Shown in pieces: positions 26,652 to 35,449 of a stretch of 64,000 nucleotides of DNA; positions within the stretch are counted from its first letter, which is position 1, and every line of letters starts with the position of its first letter. Position numbers and translations under genes: made by a program. The stretch covers positions 12,424 through 76,423 of the forward strand of contig CAVUID010000014.1 of the NCBI GenBank assembly GCA_963741495.1. Direction: 5' to 3'. The notes under the pieces are model-generated. The model saw nothing but the letters and a program-made list of their open reading frames with translations. It did no database searches and was not told the origin of the DNA. Origin of the DNA: Sulfurimicrobium sp963741495. Lineage in GTDB: Bacteria > Pseudomonadota > Gammaproteobacteria > Burkholderiales > Sulfuricellaceae.

Positions 26652-27992
26652 TTATTCCCCCGCCACCGTCATCTGTCCCACCAGAATCGAGCCGCACTGT
26701 CTTGCCCCGCGCACCAGCACATCGTTGCCCACGGCCACGATGTTGCGGAACATGTCCTTGAGGTTGCCGGCGATGGTGATTTCTTCCACCGGGTACTGGA
26801 TTTTTCCGCCCTCCACCCAGAAACCCGCAGCGCCGCGCGAATAGTCGCCGGTAACGGGGTTCACGCCCTGGCCCAGCAGTTCGGTGACCAGCAGGCCGCG
26901 ATCCATGGTCTTGAGCAGGGCGGCGAAGTCCTGGCCGGTGTCGGCCAGGATCAGGTTGTGGCTGCCGCCGGCGTTGCCGGTGCTGGTCATGCCGAGCTTG
27001 CGCGCCGAATAGCTGGAGAGGAAGTAACCCTGCACCACGCCGTTTTTGATCACGTCGCGGCTTTGCGTGGCGATGCCTTCGTTGTCGAAGGGGCTGCTGG
27101 CCAGGCCTTTAGGCAGATGGGGGAGTTCCTGCAACTGGATGAAGGGGGCGAAGATTTCCTTGCCCAGGCTGTCGAGCAGGAATGAGGATTTGCGGTACAG
27201 GCTGCCGCCGCTGACCGCGCCGACAAAGCTGCCGATCAGGCCGGAAGCGAGGGATGCTTCGAACAGCACCGGGACCTGCATGGTCTTGAGCTTGCGCGCA
27301 TCGAGGCGGCGCACGGTGCGCTCGCCGGCCATGCGACCCACTGCGGCAGTGCTATCCAGGTCGGCAGCTGCACGCGCGGTGGTGTACCAGTAGTCGCGCT
27401 GCATGCCGTGGTCTGATTCTGCCACCACCGCGCAACTGATGCCCTGGCGTGTGGTCGGGTAGCCGCCAATGAAGCCGAGGCTGTTGGCGTACACGAACAG
27501 GGATTCGTGGGTGGAAACCGAAGCGCCTTCCGAATTGTTGATGCGCTGGTCCACGCCCAGCGCTGCCGTTTCGCATTCCTGCGCCAGTACGATGGCTTGC
27601 TCCACCGGCAGTTCCCAGGGGTGGTAGAGATCGAGCTCGGGGATTTGTTTTGCCAGCAGCGCTTCGTCGGCCAGGCCGGCAAAGTCGTCGCTGGCGGTGT
27701 GTTTGGCGATGCTGCAGGCCGCCTTGACCGTATCGCGGATGGCGTCCGGCGACATGTCGGAAGTGCTGGCATGGCCGCGCCGCTGGCCGAAATAGACCGT
27801 GACGCCCAGACCCTTGTCGCGGTTGTACTCGATGGTCTCCACTTCATTGCGGCGCACGGTCACGTTCTGGCCGAAGCCTTGCGAGACTTCGGCCTCGCAG
27901 GCGCTGGCGCCGGCTTTTTTGGCCTGATTCAGAATATCCTGGGAAATCTGCTGGAGGGTATCGAAAGAATGGGTAAAGCGGGAATCCTGCAC
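26652..27992 (-). CDS. pmbA: metalloprotease PmbA (TldE) family
   Basis: About 446 residues from GTG 27992. The open frame extends upstream of that but through a low-complexity repeat that cannot be coding. Typical segments: RRNEVETIEYNRDKGLGVTV, AVVAESDHGMQRDYWYT, FDNEGIATQSRDVIKNG and the GY-Y-L-SSYSARKLGM loop. PmbA works with TldD in peptide maturation and degradation. It is convergent with the toxin gene and divergent from darP, and in Betaproteobacteria it is usually next to darP as here. Confidence 0.93.
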   Translation of the reverse strand: MQDSRFTHSFDTLQQISQDILNQAKKAGASACEAEVSQGFGQNVTVRRNEVETIEYNRDKGLGVTVYFGQRRGHASTSDMSPDAIRDTVKAACSIAKHTASDDFAGLADEALLAKQIPELDLYHPWELPVEQAIVLAQECETAALGVDQRINNSEGASVSTHESLFVYANSLGFIGGYPTTRQGISCAVVAESDHGMQRDYWYTTARAAADLDSTAAVGRMAGERTVRRLDARKLKTMQVPVLFEASLASGLIGSFVGAVSGGSLYRKSSFLLDSLGKEIFAPFIQLQELPHLPKGLASSPFDNEGIATQSRDVIKNGVVQGYFLSSYSARKLGMTSTGNAGGSHNLILADTGQDFAALLKTMDRGLLVTELLGQGVNPVTGDYSRGAAGFWVEGGKIQYPVEEITIAGNLKDMFRNIVAVGNDVLVRGARQCGSILVGQMTVAGE

Positions 27993-28025
27993 GGTGACCT
28001 CAGTGGTATGGTTTCGCGTCAGCGA

Positions 28026-28073
28026 CACCCTGCCCCCCTCTCCCTCCGGGGGAGGGCAGGGGTGGGGGGTAAC
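28026..28073. repeat. C/G-rich hairpin repeat (CCCTCTCCCTCCGGGGGAGGG)
   Basis: Short palindrome of C-runs answered by G-runs in the divergent gap between pmbA and darP. This type of element is scattered through many proteobacterial genomes. It lies in the leader of pmbA and could fold in either transcript. Confidence 0.6.
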
Positions 28074-28136
28074 AACGCGGCTGAAAGCGGGCTGAAATGC
28101 GGTTATGATAACAACTTTAATCAGCGAAGCGAAACC

Positions 28137-28697
28137 ATGCAGGATAGCGATCAGACGGAACAGGAAGAAACCAGCCGCTCCCAGCGCAAGCGCGATGTGG
28201 AAGCCTTGCAGGATATCGGCGAAAGACTGGTGACCCTGAACGCTTCCCAGCTCGGGCAGCTTGATCTTCCCGACAATCTGCGTGATGCGGTGAAGGAGGC
28301 AAAGCGCCTCACGGCCAACGGCGCCATCCGTCGCCAGAAGCAATACATCGGCAAGCTCATGCGCAACATCGACCCGACAGCGATCGTGGCCAAATTTGCC
28401 GAATGGGACGGTTCCAGTCGCGAGCAGGCGGCCAAGTTCCATCAGCTGGAGCGCTGGCGCGACAGGCTGCTGGCGGACGACAAGGTTATCAGCGAACTGG
28501 TGCTGGCGCATCCTCGCGTCGATGTGCAGCGCATGCGCACGCTGATCCGCAACGCGCACAAGGAACTGGCCGCCGGCAAGCCACCGAAAAGCAGCCGTGA
28601 ACTGTTCAAGGAATTACGCCTGCTGATGCTCGTGAATGCTGCGCCGACGCATGATGCGAATGGTGAAGACGAAAACCCAACCTATCAGGAAGATTGA
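28137..28697 (+). CDS. yjgA: ribosome-associated protein DarP (YjgA, DUF615)
   Basis: 186 residues, strongly charged and helical, starting MQDSDQTEQEETSRSQRKR. The family motif region ELPDNLRDAVKEAKR-like and KGAIRRQKQYIGKLMR-like sequences are present. E. coli DarP/YjgA associates with late 50S precursors. ATG 28137 is the first Met after the intergenic repeat. It is divergent from pmbA, the standard pairing, and argJ follows at once. Confidence 0.9.
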   Translation: MQDSDQTEQEETSRSQRKRDVEALQDIGERLVTLNASQLGQLDLPDNLRDAVKEAKRLTANGAIRRQKQYIGKLMRNIDPTAIVAKFAEWDGSSREQAAKFHQLERWRDRLLADDKVISELVLAHPRVDVQRMRTLIRNAHKELAAGKPPKSSRELFKELRLLMLVNAAPTHDANGEDENPTYQED

Positions 28698-28699
28698 CC

Positions 28700-29929
28700 A
28701 TGCCCGTGAATCTGGCACCGCTTGAAGCGGACAAACTGTTGCCCGTGCAGGGCGTTACTCTCGGCATCGCCGAAGCCGGCATCAAGAAAGCGGGCCGCAA
28801 GGATCTTCTGGTCATGCGCCTGGGTGATCATGCTCGCGTGGCCGGGGTATTTACCCTGAACCGTTTCTGCGCCGCGCCGGTAACCCTGTGCCGGCAGCAT
28901 CTGGCTGGCGGCAAGACCATCCGTGCGCTGGTGGTGAATACCGGCAATGCCAATGCGGGAACGGGTGAGGAGGGTATGAAGCGTGCCCGCCAGACCTGCA
29001 CCGAAGTGGCGCGACTATTGCAGTGTGGCGATGATCAGGTGCTGCCTTTTTCCACCGGCGTAATTCTGGAGCCGCTACCGGTGGACAAAATCATCGCCGG
29101 CCTGCCCGCTGCGGTGGCAAACCTGAAGGAAGCCAACTGGTTCGATGCCGCGCATGCCATCATGACCACCGACATCCAGCCCAAGGCCTTGTCGAAACAG
29201 ATTGCGCTGGGCGGCAAGACGGTGACCATCACCGGCATTGCCAAGGGCTCCGGCATGATCCACCCCAATATGGCGACCATGCTGGGCTACGTCGCCACCG
29301 ATGCGGCCATCAGTCAGCCATTGCTGGACGGGCTGGTGAAGCACGCCGCCGACCAGTCTTTCAACTGCATCACGGTGGACGGTGACACTTCCACCAACGA
29401 CTCCTTCATTCTCATCGCCACCGGCGAAGCCGGCGCGGCGGAAATCACGGATACCGCCAGCGCTGAATATGCCGCCCTGCGCGATGCCATCACCGAGGTC
29501 TCGCAGGTACTGGCCCAGGCCATCGTGCGCGACGGCGAGGGCGCGACCAAGTTCATGACCATTGCGGTGGAAGGCGGCGCCAGCACCGCCGAATGCCGTC
29601 AGGTGGCTTACGCTATCGCGCATTCGCCGCTGGTGAAAACTGCCTTCTTTGCCTCTGATCCCAACCTGGGGCGAATTCTAGCCGCGATTGGTTACGCGGG
29701 TATTGCCGACCTGGATGTGGACAAGATCCGGCTTTATCTGGGCGATGTGCTGGTGGCGGAAAAGGGCGGACGCGCGGCCAGCTATCAGGAACAGGACGGT
29801 CAGCGCGTGATGAAGGCGCCGGAGATCACCGTGCGCGTTCAGCTCGGGCGCGGCGCAGCTGCGGCTATGGTCTGGACCTGCGATTTTTCCTACGACTACG
29901 TGAAGATCAACGCCGAATATCGCAGTTGA
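28700..29929 (+). CDS. argJ: bifunctional glutamate N-acetyltransferase / ornithine acetyltransferase
   Basis: 409-residue ArgJ; recycles the acetyl group in arginine synthesis. KGSGMIHPNMATMLGY holds the autoproteolysis site, with the Thr after Ala (MA-T-ML) becoming the nucleophile of the beta chain. The C-terminal VMKAPEITVRVQLGRG and CDFSYDYVKINAEYRS end is complete. ATG 28700 is preferred over TTG 28694. A strong hairpin repeat lies just downstream. Confidence 0.96.
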   Translation: MPVNLAPLEADKLLPVQGVTLGIAEAGIKKAGRKDLLVMRLGDHARVAGVFTLNRFCAAPVTLCRQHLAGGKTIRALVVNTGNANAGTGEEGMKRARQTCTEVARLLQCGDDQVLPFSTGVILEPLPVDKIIAGLPAAVANLKEANWFDAAHAIMTTDIQPKALSKQIALGGKTVTITGIAKGSGMIHPNMATMLGYVATDAAISQPLLDGLVKHAADQSFNCITVDGDTSTNDSFILIATGEAGAAEITDTASAEYAALRDAITEVSQVLAQAIVRDGEGATKFMTIAVEGGASTAECRQVAYAIAHSPLVKTAFFASDPNLGRILAAIGYAGIADLDVDKIRLYLGDVLVAEKGGRAASYQEQDGQRVMKAPEITVRVQLGRGAAAAMVWTCDFSYDYVKINAEYRS

Positions 29930-29930
29930 T

Positions 29931-29996
29931 GTCATTGCGAGCGTAGCGAAGCAATCTGTACTTAAAGCAGAATTGCTTCGCTACGCTCGCAATGAC
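29931..29996. repeat. long perfect hairpin, GTCATTGCGAGCGTAGCGAA family
   Basis: Arms GTCATTGCGAGCGTAGCGAA and its reverse complement are near perfect over about 27 bases with a loop of about 12. It sits between the convergent ends of argJ and yaiI, so it may act as a bidirectional transcript end. A shorter relative with the core GAAGCAATC follows dsrA at 47326-47370. Confidence 0.85.
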
Positions 29997-30001
29997 GGGG
30001 C

Positions 30002-30453
30002 TTATGGAATGGCTCGCTTCGCCAGAAATTTGTCCAGCTGATTGGCAAACGCAGTGCGGTCGCTCTGGCTGAAGCTTGCCGGGCCGCCAGTCTCCACGCC
30101 GCTGTTGCGCAACTGCTCCATGAAATTGCGCATGCTCAGGTACTCCCGGATATTGTCCGGGGTATAGAATTCCCCCCTCGGGTTCAGCGCATGCCCGCCT
30201 CGCTCAATGATATTGGCGGCGAGCGGGATATCCGCCGTAATCACCAGATCGCCGGATTCGATTTGCTGGACGATCTGGTCGTCGGCCACGTCGAAACCGG
30301 ATGGCACCTGAATGGCCTTGATAAAGGCGAGGGTGGCGTGCGTATCAACTGATTCGCCACCAGGGTAACGGTGATTTTGGCCCGTTCCGCAACGCGGAAC
30401 AGGATTTCCTTGATGGTGTTGGGGCAGGCGTCTGCATCGACCCAGATCTGCAT
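30002..30453 (-). CDS. yaiI: YaiI/YqxD family protein (DUF188), frame broken once
   Basis: About 150 residues. N-terminal MQIWVDADACPNTIKEILF is diagnostic of the family; the second part IQVPSGFDVADDQIVQQ, GDLVITADIPLA, ALNPRGEFYT continues in another frame. A missing base near 30325-30329 in the CCTTTAT context accounts for the shift. The family has a PIN-like fold and unknown function. Confidence 0.87.
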
Positions 30454-30489
30454 GGAATAACCCTGATTGAGTGGAAAGAAGAATGTGGT

Positions 30490-30888
30490 TTACACATGGG
30501 GAAAATCCGGATTGTGGGCGACCTCCCAGAGAAACCCGTCTGGGTCGGTGAAGTAGCCGGAGTAGCCGCCCCAATCGGTTGGCTGACCGGATTTGACCAC
30601 TGTTGCGCCGAAGCCAGCCACATGCTCAAGCAATGCGTCCACTTCTGCTGGCGATCGCACATTGTGTGCCAGGGAAATCCCCCGGAAGCCCGACCCTTCA
30701 GGCGAAAGCCCGGCGTCAGCTGCCAGGTTCTCGCGTGGCCACAGCGCCAGCCAGGTTTGCCCCAGCTCGAAAAAAGTGATGGATGGCGGCGTTTTGAGTC
30801 GAGGCAGCCCCAGGCATTCCTGATAGAAGCGGGTGGCTCTTTCAAGGTCGGCTACGCCAAGTGTGATCAGGCTGATTCTCGGTTCCAT
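30490..30888 (-). CDS. VOC (glyoxalase/bleomycin resistance) family protein
   Basis: 132 residues with two beta-alpha-beta-beta-beta modules: ISLITLGVADLERATRFYQE at the start and YSGYFTDPDGFLWEVAHNP at the end, the latter with the usual metal-ligand Glu. The specific reaction cannot be told from sequence. It lies between yaiI and a secreted amidohydrolase, all on the minus strand. Confidence 0.85.
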   Translation of the reverse strand: MEPRISLITLGVADLERATRFYQECLGLPRLKTPPSITFFELGQTWLALWPRENLAADAGLSPEGSGFRGISLAHNVRSPAEVDALLEHVAGFGATVVKSGQPTDWGGYSGYFTDPDGFLWEVAHNPDFPHV

Positions 30889-30966
30889 GGGGTTGTCCTG
30901 GCGCGGATTGAACCTGCAGGCGCCGCTTGCAGGTGATCAGGTTGGCAAAGACCTTTTGCGGCGCTC

Positions 30967-31941
30967 TTATTGTCCACCATACAAGCGATCAGCATTCTTA
31001 TAAGCCACTTTTGCAGCTGTTTCGGGACTTAAATGCGCGAGTAGCCCTTTGCGAATGATCCCGACTACCATTTCATATTCGCTCCAGGACTCGACGTCAT
31101 CGATCCCAACTGTGAAGCGATCGGAGAAGTCTTCAATCACCTTGCGCCAATCGTCCTGCTGAAACCCATCTGCCGTGAAGATGACCACGGTCGGCGTGTG
31201 GTATCGATGTTTCCCCGGTCGAGAAGAGAGGTCGCAATACACATTGGCAAACTTCGTCATGATGGCGCGAATATCGTTCGCCGTCGATGTTTTGCCGCAA
31301 TGTGCCAGTTTTACCGGAACACTCGGGTAGGCTGTGAGGGTGCGTTCTAACTGCTCGACCGTATCCGGGTCCCATTCGATATGGATGTCTACGGGAGCCT
31401 CGTATTTCCGGGCCAAATCAAAGACAGCCTTGAAAGTGGGGGAATCGACAGGCAGTTTGCGGCGCAAACCTGGTTTATCGGGGGCTGTATAGAGCGTGTT
31501 GACGTGCAACTCGCCAATACCCTTGAATCGCCCGTCCTTAAGCCCCGCCTCGATTTGGGACAACATTTCTGCTGCGGCCGGATGACTGGGGTTCTCGAAA
31601 GGCGCCGCACCATGCTTGGCATAGATGTTGACGGATTCTCGCTGACCGCCATATAACTTCAAGCGTTGTTTCATCACTTTATGGAATCTTGCCATTCGAG
31701 CATCAGGCGCCATATATCCTGCACCCCCAGTCCATTTAATCTTAAGGCTGTCCATCGCTTTCAATAGCGCATCTGGTTCCATAAAGATTGGAATGACATG
31801 AAAATGCGCATCGGAAATTGGAAGTTCCATCGCCTTTTCGACTCCCAACGCAGGCGCGTTGTCTGCTTCGCTACCATAGACTGTTACCTGATAGAGCAAC
31901 ATCAGTGTGGTAGCCGCCGCGAACAGAAAGGAATGTTTCAT
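30967..31941 (-). CDS. secreted amidohydrolase family 2 protein
   Basis: 324 residues with a signal peptide (residues about 1-24). The TIM-barrel metal motifs are visible: SDAHFHVIP (D-x-H-x-H), VDIHIEWD, KLAHCGKTS and the late Asp in VGIDDVESW. This is the amidohydrolase-2/ACMSD-like group; several members are decarboxylases or lactonases, and the substrate here is unknown. A periplasmic location is unusual for the group. It follows an attC-like site (32002-32058) on the same strand. Confidence 0.8.
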   Translation of the reverse strand: MKHSFLFAAATTLMLLYQVTVYGSEADNAPALGVEKAMELPISDAHFHVIPIFMEPDALLKAMDSLKIKWTGGAGYMAPDARMARFHKVMKQRLKLYGGQRESVNIYAKHGAAPFENPSHPAAAEMLSQIEAGLKDGRFKGIGELHVNTLYTAPDKPGLRRKLPVDSPTFKAVFDLARKYEAPVDIHIEWDPDTVEQLERTLTAYPSVPVKLAHCGKTSTANDIRAIMTKFANVYCDLSSRPGKHRYHTPTVVIFTADGFQQDDWRKVIEDFSDRFTVGIDDVESWSEYEMVVGIIRKGLLAHLSPETAAKVAYKNADRLYGGQ

Positions 31942-32001
31942 AAGTCATCCTCCTTTGATTTTGATTCATCATAGAGTGAATTAAGTCATACGATATAAGG
32001 G

Positions 32002-32058
32002 GGCTACAGTTCAAAATCAGCGGATGGCAAAAAGCGTAGCTGGAATGACTTGTTAAGC
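32002..32058 (-). other. attC-like recombination site (degenerate, about 57 bases)
   Basis: On the minus strand it begins GCTTAAC (matches R-double-prime RYYYAAC exactly; reverse complement GTTAAGC matches GTTRRRY), then spacer AAGTC, ATTCCAGC, a centre and GCTGATTTT, ending with a poor R-prime GTAGCC. CCAGC/GCTG arms with offset bases give the imperfect stem expected of attC. It lies 27 bases after the 3-prime end of the small gene 32086-32442, the normal place in a cassette. One core box is degenerate, so it may be inactive. Confidence 0.5.
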
Positions 32059-32085
32059 GACATTCGCAGCCGCCCCCCGCACTGC

Positions 32086-32442
32086 CTAGTTGAGCCTGAC
32101 TTCGCGCCCACGATTCCACGGCATGTGCTTAAGTACAAGCGCTATGCTGCAACGCCCGAAAAAGGTCACCATGATTGTTCCCAACAGAAGGATTGTGTAG
32201 ATGAATAACCGCACCTCGGGCCACAATCCAAAGAGCGTAAAGGCAAAATAGACAACCCGGATCTGGGTCGGAAATGCGGTCAGGCTTTTCTCTTGCACCA
32301 GAAAGAAAATAACCTGCAACGCGCTAATACCCATTACAGCGTAATAGCCCGGAATCCAGCCTGCGATAGCCGCAACAATGAAAGCCAGTGTTACCGTCCA
32401 AAACCACCAACGAATATCTGTCGCGTTAATTTTCAGTTCCAT
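32086..32442 (-). CDS. small membrane protein of unknown function, possible integron cassette gene
   Basis: 118 residues, about four membrane helices (WFWTVTLAFIVAAIAGWIPG, YYAVMGISALQVIFFLV, IRVVYFAFTLFGLWP, FIYTILLLGTIMVTFFG), with a short basic C-terminus. GGGAGGAAAT just before ATG 32442 is a strong ribosome-binding site. No family function is known to me. It starts next to the 5-prime end of a broken integron integrase and is followed by an attC-like site, which is the layout of a first cassette. Confidence 0.75.
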   Translation of the reverse strand: MELKINATDIRWWFWTVTLAFIVAAIAGWIPGYYAVMGISALQVIFFLVQEKSLTAFPTQIRVVYFAFTLFGLWPEVRLFIYTILLLGTIMVTFFGRCSIALVLKHMPWNRGREVRLN

Positions 32443-32465
32443 ATTTCCTCCCGAGTGCGGTTGTT

Positions 32466-33278
32466 GAAATTGGGCCAGATACTTTTGGTTCGAGGCAAAA
32501 TCAGGGTAAAACATTACAGCATCCGCACCGAAACGCAATATGTTAATTGGATAAAACGATTCATACTCTTTCACGACAAGCGCCATCCGAGAGAGTTGGG
32601 GGCAGAGCAGGCGGAGGCTTTTTTGACGCATTCGGCGGTTGTGGAAAATGTCGCTGCTTCGACCCAGAATCAGGGCTTGTCGGTCTTGCTGTTTTTATAT
32701 CGGAAGTTCTGGAGATCGAGTTGCCTTGGCTGGATAATGTGACGCGGGCAAAGCAGCCTCAGCGCCTCCCGGTGGTATTGACGCGCAATGAGGGGCGCGC
32801 GGTGCTGGATCGGATGGCGGGGAGATTCTGATTTGCGATGGCAAGGCGGCGGTGTATTTGCCCGATGCCTTGGCAAAAAAATACCCGAATGCGCAGACGG
32901 AATGGGCTGGCAGTATATTTTTCCTTCGGGTAGCTATTCCGTTGATCCACGTGGCGGTGTCGAGCGGCGGCATCATCTGGATGAAAAACTGTTGCAGCGG
33001 GCGATGAATAAAGCCTCAGGCATGGAAAAATGGCCACCCCGCATACCTTGCGCCATTCTTTCGCCACGCATTTGCTGGAAGGCGGCTACGATTTTGGCTT
33101 AGGCGGCTTTTTGAGCTTAACCCGCTGCGCAGGTTAGCTAACGCCGCAACTGCGCATCGCTTGTTGTCGCACCGTGCAGGAGTTGCTCGGCCATTCCGAT
33201 GTGAGTACGACGATGATTTATACTCATGTGCTGAACCGTGGTGGCCGTGGTGTCACCAGTCTTTTGGATACGATTTGA
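32466..33278 (+). pseudogene. intI: integron integrase (IntI-type tyrosine recombinase), decayed
   Basis: Collinear fragments in different frames cover the whole protein: RGKIRVKHYSIRTETQYVNW (N-terminal core-binding domain), THSAVVENVAASTQNQ, PQRLPVVLTRNE, QYIFPSGSYSVDPRG with VERRHHLDE (the IntI-specific region), HTLRHSFATHLLEGGYD (Arg box) and LLGHSDVSTTMIYTH with the catalytic Tyr, ending RGVTSLLDTI. Several indels and a deletion between the first and second parts leave no usable frame. The stop overlaps the next start. Confidence 0.88.
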
Positions 33279-34165
33279 TGAGTGATCTTGAACGTTTTTT
33301 GTCGCGTGCTGAAAACCTGCTGCAGCGCGTGGAGCAAATTCTCCCCAGCCCACTACCCGCGCCGGACTGGGGTGCATCGGTGGCTTTCCGCTGGCGCAAG
33401 CGGGGCGGGCAGGGTTTTCTCCAGCCGGTGGCGCATCCGCACCATATTCGTCTCGCCGATCTGCAGGGCGTGGAAAATCAGAAGAAGCAGATCGATCGCA
33501 ATACGCGCCAGTTCGTGCAGGGGTTGCCTGCCAATAATGTGCTTTTGACCGGCGCGCGCGGCACTGGGAAATCCTCGCTGATCAAGGCGGTCATGAACGC
33601 GTATGCGGCCAAGGGTTTGCGCCTGATCGAGGTGGAGCGCATGGCGCTGGTCGATCTGCCGGATATCGTGGAGCTTTTGTGCCAGCGCCCCGAGCGCTTC
33701 ATCGTGTTCTGCGATGATCTCTCATTCGACGCAGGGGAGCCGGGTTACCGCGCGCTCAAGGTGGCGCTGGATGGTTCGGTGGCTGCGCCGTCGGAGAATG
33801 TGCTGATCTACGCCACTTCCAATCGCCGCCACCTGATGCCGGAATTCATGGCGGAAAATCTTGAAACCAGGACTGTCGACGGTGAAATTCGCCCCGGAGA
33901 AACGACTGAGGAGAAGGTTTCGCTCTCCGAGCGTTTCGGCCTGTGGCTGTCCTTTTACCCTTTTGATCAGGATGAATATCTGGCGATCGTGCGCTACTGG
34001 TTGATTCATCTGAATGTGTCAGAGGTCGATTCGGAGGAAGTGCGGCGCGAGGCGCTGCAATGGGCGCTGGGGCGCGGTTCGCGCAGCGGTCGCTCGGCCT
34101 GGCAGTTTGCGCGTGACTGGGCGGGGCGCATGGGGTTGAAAAATAAAACCGGGAAAAGCAATTGA
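33278..34165 (+). CDS. DUF815 family ATPase
   Basis: 295 residues. Walker A LTGARGTGKSSLIKA near residue 90, Walker B FIVFCDDLSF near 145, sensor ATSNRRHLMPE and the late YPFDQDEYLAIV: a AAA-like P-loop protein of the DUF815 group. Function unknown. ATG 33278 overlaps the integrase stop by one base, probably because the integrase decayed next to it rather than from a shared operon. It usually lies beside mutT in Betaproteobacteria, as here. Confidence 0.87.
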   Translation: MSDLERFLSRAENLLQRVEQILPSPLPAPDWGASVAFRWRKRGGQGFLQPVAHPHHIRLADLQGVENQKKQIDRNTRQFVQGLPANNVLLTGARGTGKSSLIKAVMNAYAAKGLRLIEVERMALVDLPDIVELLCQRPERFIVFCDDLSFDAGEPGYRALKVALDGSVAAPSENVLIYATSNRRHLMPEFMAENLETRTVDGEIRPGETTEEKVSLSERFGLWLSFYPFDQDEYLAIVRYWLIHLNVSEVDSEEVRREALQWALGRGSRSGRSAWQFARDWAGRMGLKNKTGKSN

Positions 34166-34276
34166 ACCGCAAAGGACGCAATGGAACGCGAAGGAATTCG
34201 AAAAGAAGGGCGGTGCTGTTGAGGTTCCTTGGCCGACAGTTTTCCTTTGCGAGCCTTGGCGTCCTTTGCGGTGAAG
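34165..34276. repeat. CCGCAAAGGACGC-ended inverted-repeat element
   Basis: About 112 bases bounded by AACCGCAAAGGACGC and GCGTCCTTTGCGGT in inverted orientation, with a second internal CGCAAAGGA-like motif. It fills the gap between the DUF815 gene and mutT. The shape (short terminal inverted repeats, no coding frame) suggests a miniature mobile element; other copies were not seen in this window. Confidence 0.6.
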
Positions 34277-34293
34277 TCGATTTAGGATAAGCG

Positions 34294-35238
34294 ATGGAAG
34301 TAGGCAAAAAAATTGTGGATGTGGTCGCGGCAGTGATCCTGCAGCCGGATGGCCGTTTTCTGCTGGCGCGGCGGCCAGAGGGTAAGCCGTATGCCGGCTA
34401 CTGGGAATTTCCCGGCGGCAAGGTGGAGGCAGGGGAATCCCTTGCGCACGCCCTGAAGCGCGAACTGCACGAGGAACTGGGGATCGAGGTGGAACAGGCC
34501 TGGCCGTGGCTGGTGCGGCATTTCGACTATGAGCATGCCAGCGTGAAGCTGCATTTTTTCCGGGTGGTGGCGTGGCACGGCGAGGCGCACGGGAAGGAAA
34601 GCCAGTTGCTGGAATGGCAGGTGCCGGGTGCGGTCCGGGTGGCGCCGCTATTGCCCGCCAACGGGCCGATTTTGCGGGCGCTGGAGCTGCCGCCCCTGTT
34701 GGCTATTAGTCAGGTCGAAAGCCTGGGCGAAGCGGTTTTCATGGCGCGCATGGAAGCGGCGCTGGCGCGTGGCCTGCGTCTGATCCAGATCCGCGAGAAG
34801 ACTTTGCCGGCGGCAGCGCTGGAAAGCGTGGCGCGGCAGATGGTGACACTGGCGCATGCGCATGGCGCGCGCGTGGTGATCAATACCGAATCCGGGCTGG
34901 GGAAAAGTGTGGGCGAGGATGGCGTACATTTGCCCGGCGCGGCGCTGATGGCACTTGATGCGCGGCCGCCAGCCGGGCTGGTGGGCGCTTCCTGTCATTC
35001 TGCTGCCGAACTGGCGCGCGCTGCTCAACTCGGGCTGGATTATGTGCAGTTGAGCCCGGTGTTGCCGACCCTGACCCATCCGGGCGCGGAGACGTTGGGC
35101 TGGGACGGTTTTATGCGGCTGATTCGGGATTATCCGCTGCCGGTTTATGCGCTCGGCGGCATGGGGCTGGATGAGCTTGATACGGCCCGGCAGAAAGGCG
35201 CTCATGGTATTGCCATGCTGCGTGCCAGCTGGAGCTAG
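34294..35238 (+). CDS. mutT: Nudix hydrolase fused to thiamine-phosphate-synthase-like domain
   Basis: 314 residues. The N-terminal MutT domain (about 1-130) has the full Nudix box, GGKVEAGESLAHALKRELHEELG. The C-terminal ThiE-like TIM barrel (about 140-314) has IQIREKTLPAAA, VGASCHSAAELARA, YVQLSPVLPT and the phosphate-binding YALGGMG. The fusion is standard in Beta- and Gammaproteobacteria. The MutT half removes 8-oxo-dGTP; the ThiE-like half is often not needed for thiamine synthesis. Confidence 0.92.
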   Translation: MEVGKKIVDVVAAVILQPDGRFLLARRPEGKPYAGYWEFPGGKVEAGESLAHALKRELHEELGIEVEQAWPWLVRHFDYEHASVKLHFFRVVAWHGEAHGKESQLLEWQVPGAVRVAPLLPANGPILRALELPPLLAISQVESLGEAVFMARMEAALARGLRLIQIREKTLPAAALESVARQMVTLAHAHGARVVINTESGLGKSVGEDGVHLPGAALMALDARPPAGLVGASCHSAAELARAAQLGLDYVQLSPVLPTLTHPGAETLGWDGFMRLIRDYPLPVYALGGMGLDELDTARQKGAHGIAMLRASWS

Positions 35239-35240
35239 GT

Positions 35241-35444
35241 TTATTGGCCCAGATCTTCCGGATCTTCGTTCAGGCGCGTACCCGAATCCGGAACACGATA
35301 TTCTTCATTTGCCCACTGCCCTAAGTCGATGAGTTTGCAGCGCTGGCTGCAGAAGGGGCGGAACGGGTTTTCGGGGGTAAAGGGCGAGGTCTTGCCGCAG
35401 ACCGGGCAGGGGATTTTGCGATGTTTTGCCGGTGCCGAACACAT
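35241..35444 (-). CDS. yacG: zinc-binding DNA gyrase inhibitor YacG
   Basis: 67 residues with one zinc finger CPVCGK..FCSQRCK and the family tail LIDLGQWANEEYRVP. YacG binds GyrB and inhibits its DNA binding in E. coli. It is convergent with mutT (2 bases apart) and just downstream of zapD, the usual coaE-zapD-yacG neighbourhood; coaE is missing here. Confidence 0.93.
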   Translation of the reverse strand: MCSAPAKHRKIPCPVCGKTSPFTPENPFRPFCSQRCKLIDLGQWANEEYRVPDSGTRLNEDPEDLGQ

Positions 35445-35449
35445 GCTGT

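Noticed and set aside
30889..30966. Second attC after the amidohydrolase gene
   Set aside because: There is a CCTGCA-type hairpin, but no RYYYAAC/GTTRRRY box pair.
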